Shown: positions 62,901 to 64,000 of the stretch, one piece after another | Layout of the letters: the number at the start of each line of letters is the position of its first letter | Numbering within the stretch: position 1 is the first letter of the stretch | Assembly (NCBI GenBank): GCA_003640385.1 | Contig: RCAB01000100.1 | Span: 105,833 to 169,832, forward strand | From: Setaria digitata | Taxonomy: Eukaryota; Nematoda; Chromadorea; Rhabditida; Setariidae | Direction of reading: 5' to 3' | DNA: 64,000 nucleotides | Notes under the pieces: generated by a model | Seen by the model: the letters and a program-made list of their open reading frames with translations, nothing else | What the model was told of the DNA's origin: nothing | The model's database searches: none | Made by a program: the position numbers and the translations under genes

Positions 62901-64000
62901 GATAAACTGCTTCAGCAAATGAGAAATCAGGACTTTCAGCAAGAAATTCAGTCACTGGATTATGTTGGATGCTTTGAAACAATATTTGCTAGAACTTCAA
63001 GTTCCTGCAAAGAAGTAATTAAAGGTTACGTCTTAACACATGCGCATACGTATACTGCTATTGAAAATAATATTCATTCGATACATTTTTAATAAATTAC
63101 ATTTTATAATCTATTTTAAACTGAAGTTTTTTCATGGCAAAAATGAGAAAAAGGCTGAAGTTAAACAGAAAATATCAATGGAATGTACAGCAAACGTGTA
63201 CTGATTAGTACTCGCAATGTAAAATGCTAGACACGCTTTTCAATTTCACTATATTTTATTAAAGAATTATTTAAAAAAAGCGTGCTAAATTACGGGAAAC
63301 TTTCTAATTTAGTTGATTCAATAGCTAGAACTCATTTTCTCCCTTCATTTTTGCAATAGCAGAAAATCGCAAAGACGTAGGTGCAACTAATTTTTCTCTC
63401 GAATGCCTTCTTTTAATCAGTCTAAAAGAGATGCTTTCAGTGATAACAGAAATTCAAAGTTTTTATGGCAAAGAAGCAGGCATAAAAAAGCAGCAACTAT
63501 GCCAGTGTTGAAGAGGACAGAACGATCTAAAGCATAGCCATTAGGGTATTAAACAATTAGTGTGCAAATAATTGAAAAGTCTGATTGTTACGTTATGTGA
63601 CAGTTTGTGAGAAAGCAAAGTTACAGTACAATTAAAATGACATTTTAAAAACAAAGATGATTTCGATGAGCAAAATGAAAAAAGTTAAATTTAACAAAGC
63701 AGATAATTATTTGATTCCATTCGTCTACTAATTGTAGTAAGTGATCATGATGTTAGCAACACAAAACTTCACATTTTTTATTTCGCATTTCCATTCCTTA
63801 TAAAATAGATATTCAACATAGCTTCTGTATCGCAAAGACTATTTTAATAATAATTTACACCAAAAAGGGAAGGCACACATTCAAATTAGATGATCACAAG
63901 GGAAAACACACAAAAACATCAGTGGCTAAGGATCACGGGAACTATATTTTTTAATCTCATAAGCATAAGCCACTGTCTTCTTACTTGTCGAATCAAAAAT
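59908..64000. other. No supported gene; AT-rich right end
   Basis: Two open frames (61346-61684 and 62895-63092, + strand) are the only ones of note. The first is Lys/Phe-rich, as expected from AT-rich noise. The second has a more normal composition but no splice partners or family signal. I see no repeat array or RNA gene. Confidence 0.45.

Noticed and set aside
1..64000. tRNA, rRNA, CRISPR or autonomous transposon genes
   Set aside because: Scanning by eye for B-box-like GGTTCGA motifs, regularly spaced repeats, and transposase or reverse-transcriptase motifs gave nothing convincing; a dedicated search could still find divergent remnants.

Overview
The window reads as a nematode nuclear genome, most likely a spirurid or filarial-type parasite. 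The reasons are an AT-rich background, small exons split by AT-rich introns, acceptors of the TTTTCAG/TTTTAG type, and acceptors lying a few bases upstream of several start codons, as expected for spliced-leader trans-splicing. The species assignment is inference. Two single N characters, each flanked by a direct repeat, mark draft-assembly joins. All gene models below were built by hand from open frames, splice consensus and codon phase, so terminal exons and some joins are uncertain.

Layout. (1) 3.6-10.1 kb plus 22.3 kb, + strand: the C-terminal two thirds of alsin (ALS2), with PH, MORN and VPS9 regions. Its last coding exon sits 12.2 kb beyond the previous one. (2) 11.7-14.4 kb, - strand: a low-complexity Q/S/A-rich gene of unknown family, nested antisense inside that alsin intron; candidate upstream exons occur at 18.5 and 19.8 kb. 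(3) 24.6-27.7 kb, + strand: a predicted secreted cysteine-rich protein, not recognised, with a poorly resolved small - strand ORF divergent from it. (4) 30.0-32.5 kb, - strand: a decayed GH18 chitinase gene with collinear family motifs and several stops or frameshifts. (5) 35.2-44.6 kb, - strand: three ordinary conserved genes in tandem, namely a MacroD-type macro-domain protein, a KCTD3/SHKBP1 BTB plus WD-repeat protein, and a DNAJC17 J-domain/RRM protein. (6) 46.8-50.1 kb, + strand: an N-terminally membrane-anchored, largely disordered protein. (7) 50.5-52.9 kb, - strand: a two-PDZ-domain protein. (8) 56.9-59.9 kb, + strand: a 193-residue protein with a duplicated short motif. The ends (1-3.5 kb, 60-64 kb), 27.7-30 kb, 32.5-35.2 kb, 44.6-46.8 kb and 52.9-56.9 kb carry no gene I can support.

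The genes do not form an obvious pathway. Alsin would act in endosomal Rab5/Rac signalling, the macro-domain protein in ADP-ribose metabolism, and DNAJC17 in nuclear RNA processing or chaperoning. The most unusual points are the split alsin gene with its nested antisense gene and possible early terminal exon, the chitinase pseudogene, and two near-perfect intronic hairpins. I found no clear evidence of a wholly new multi-gene system.
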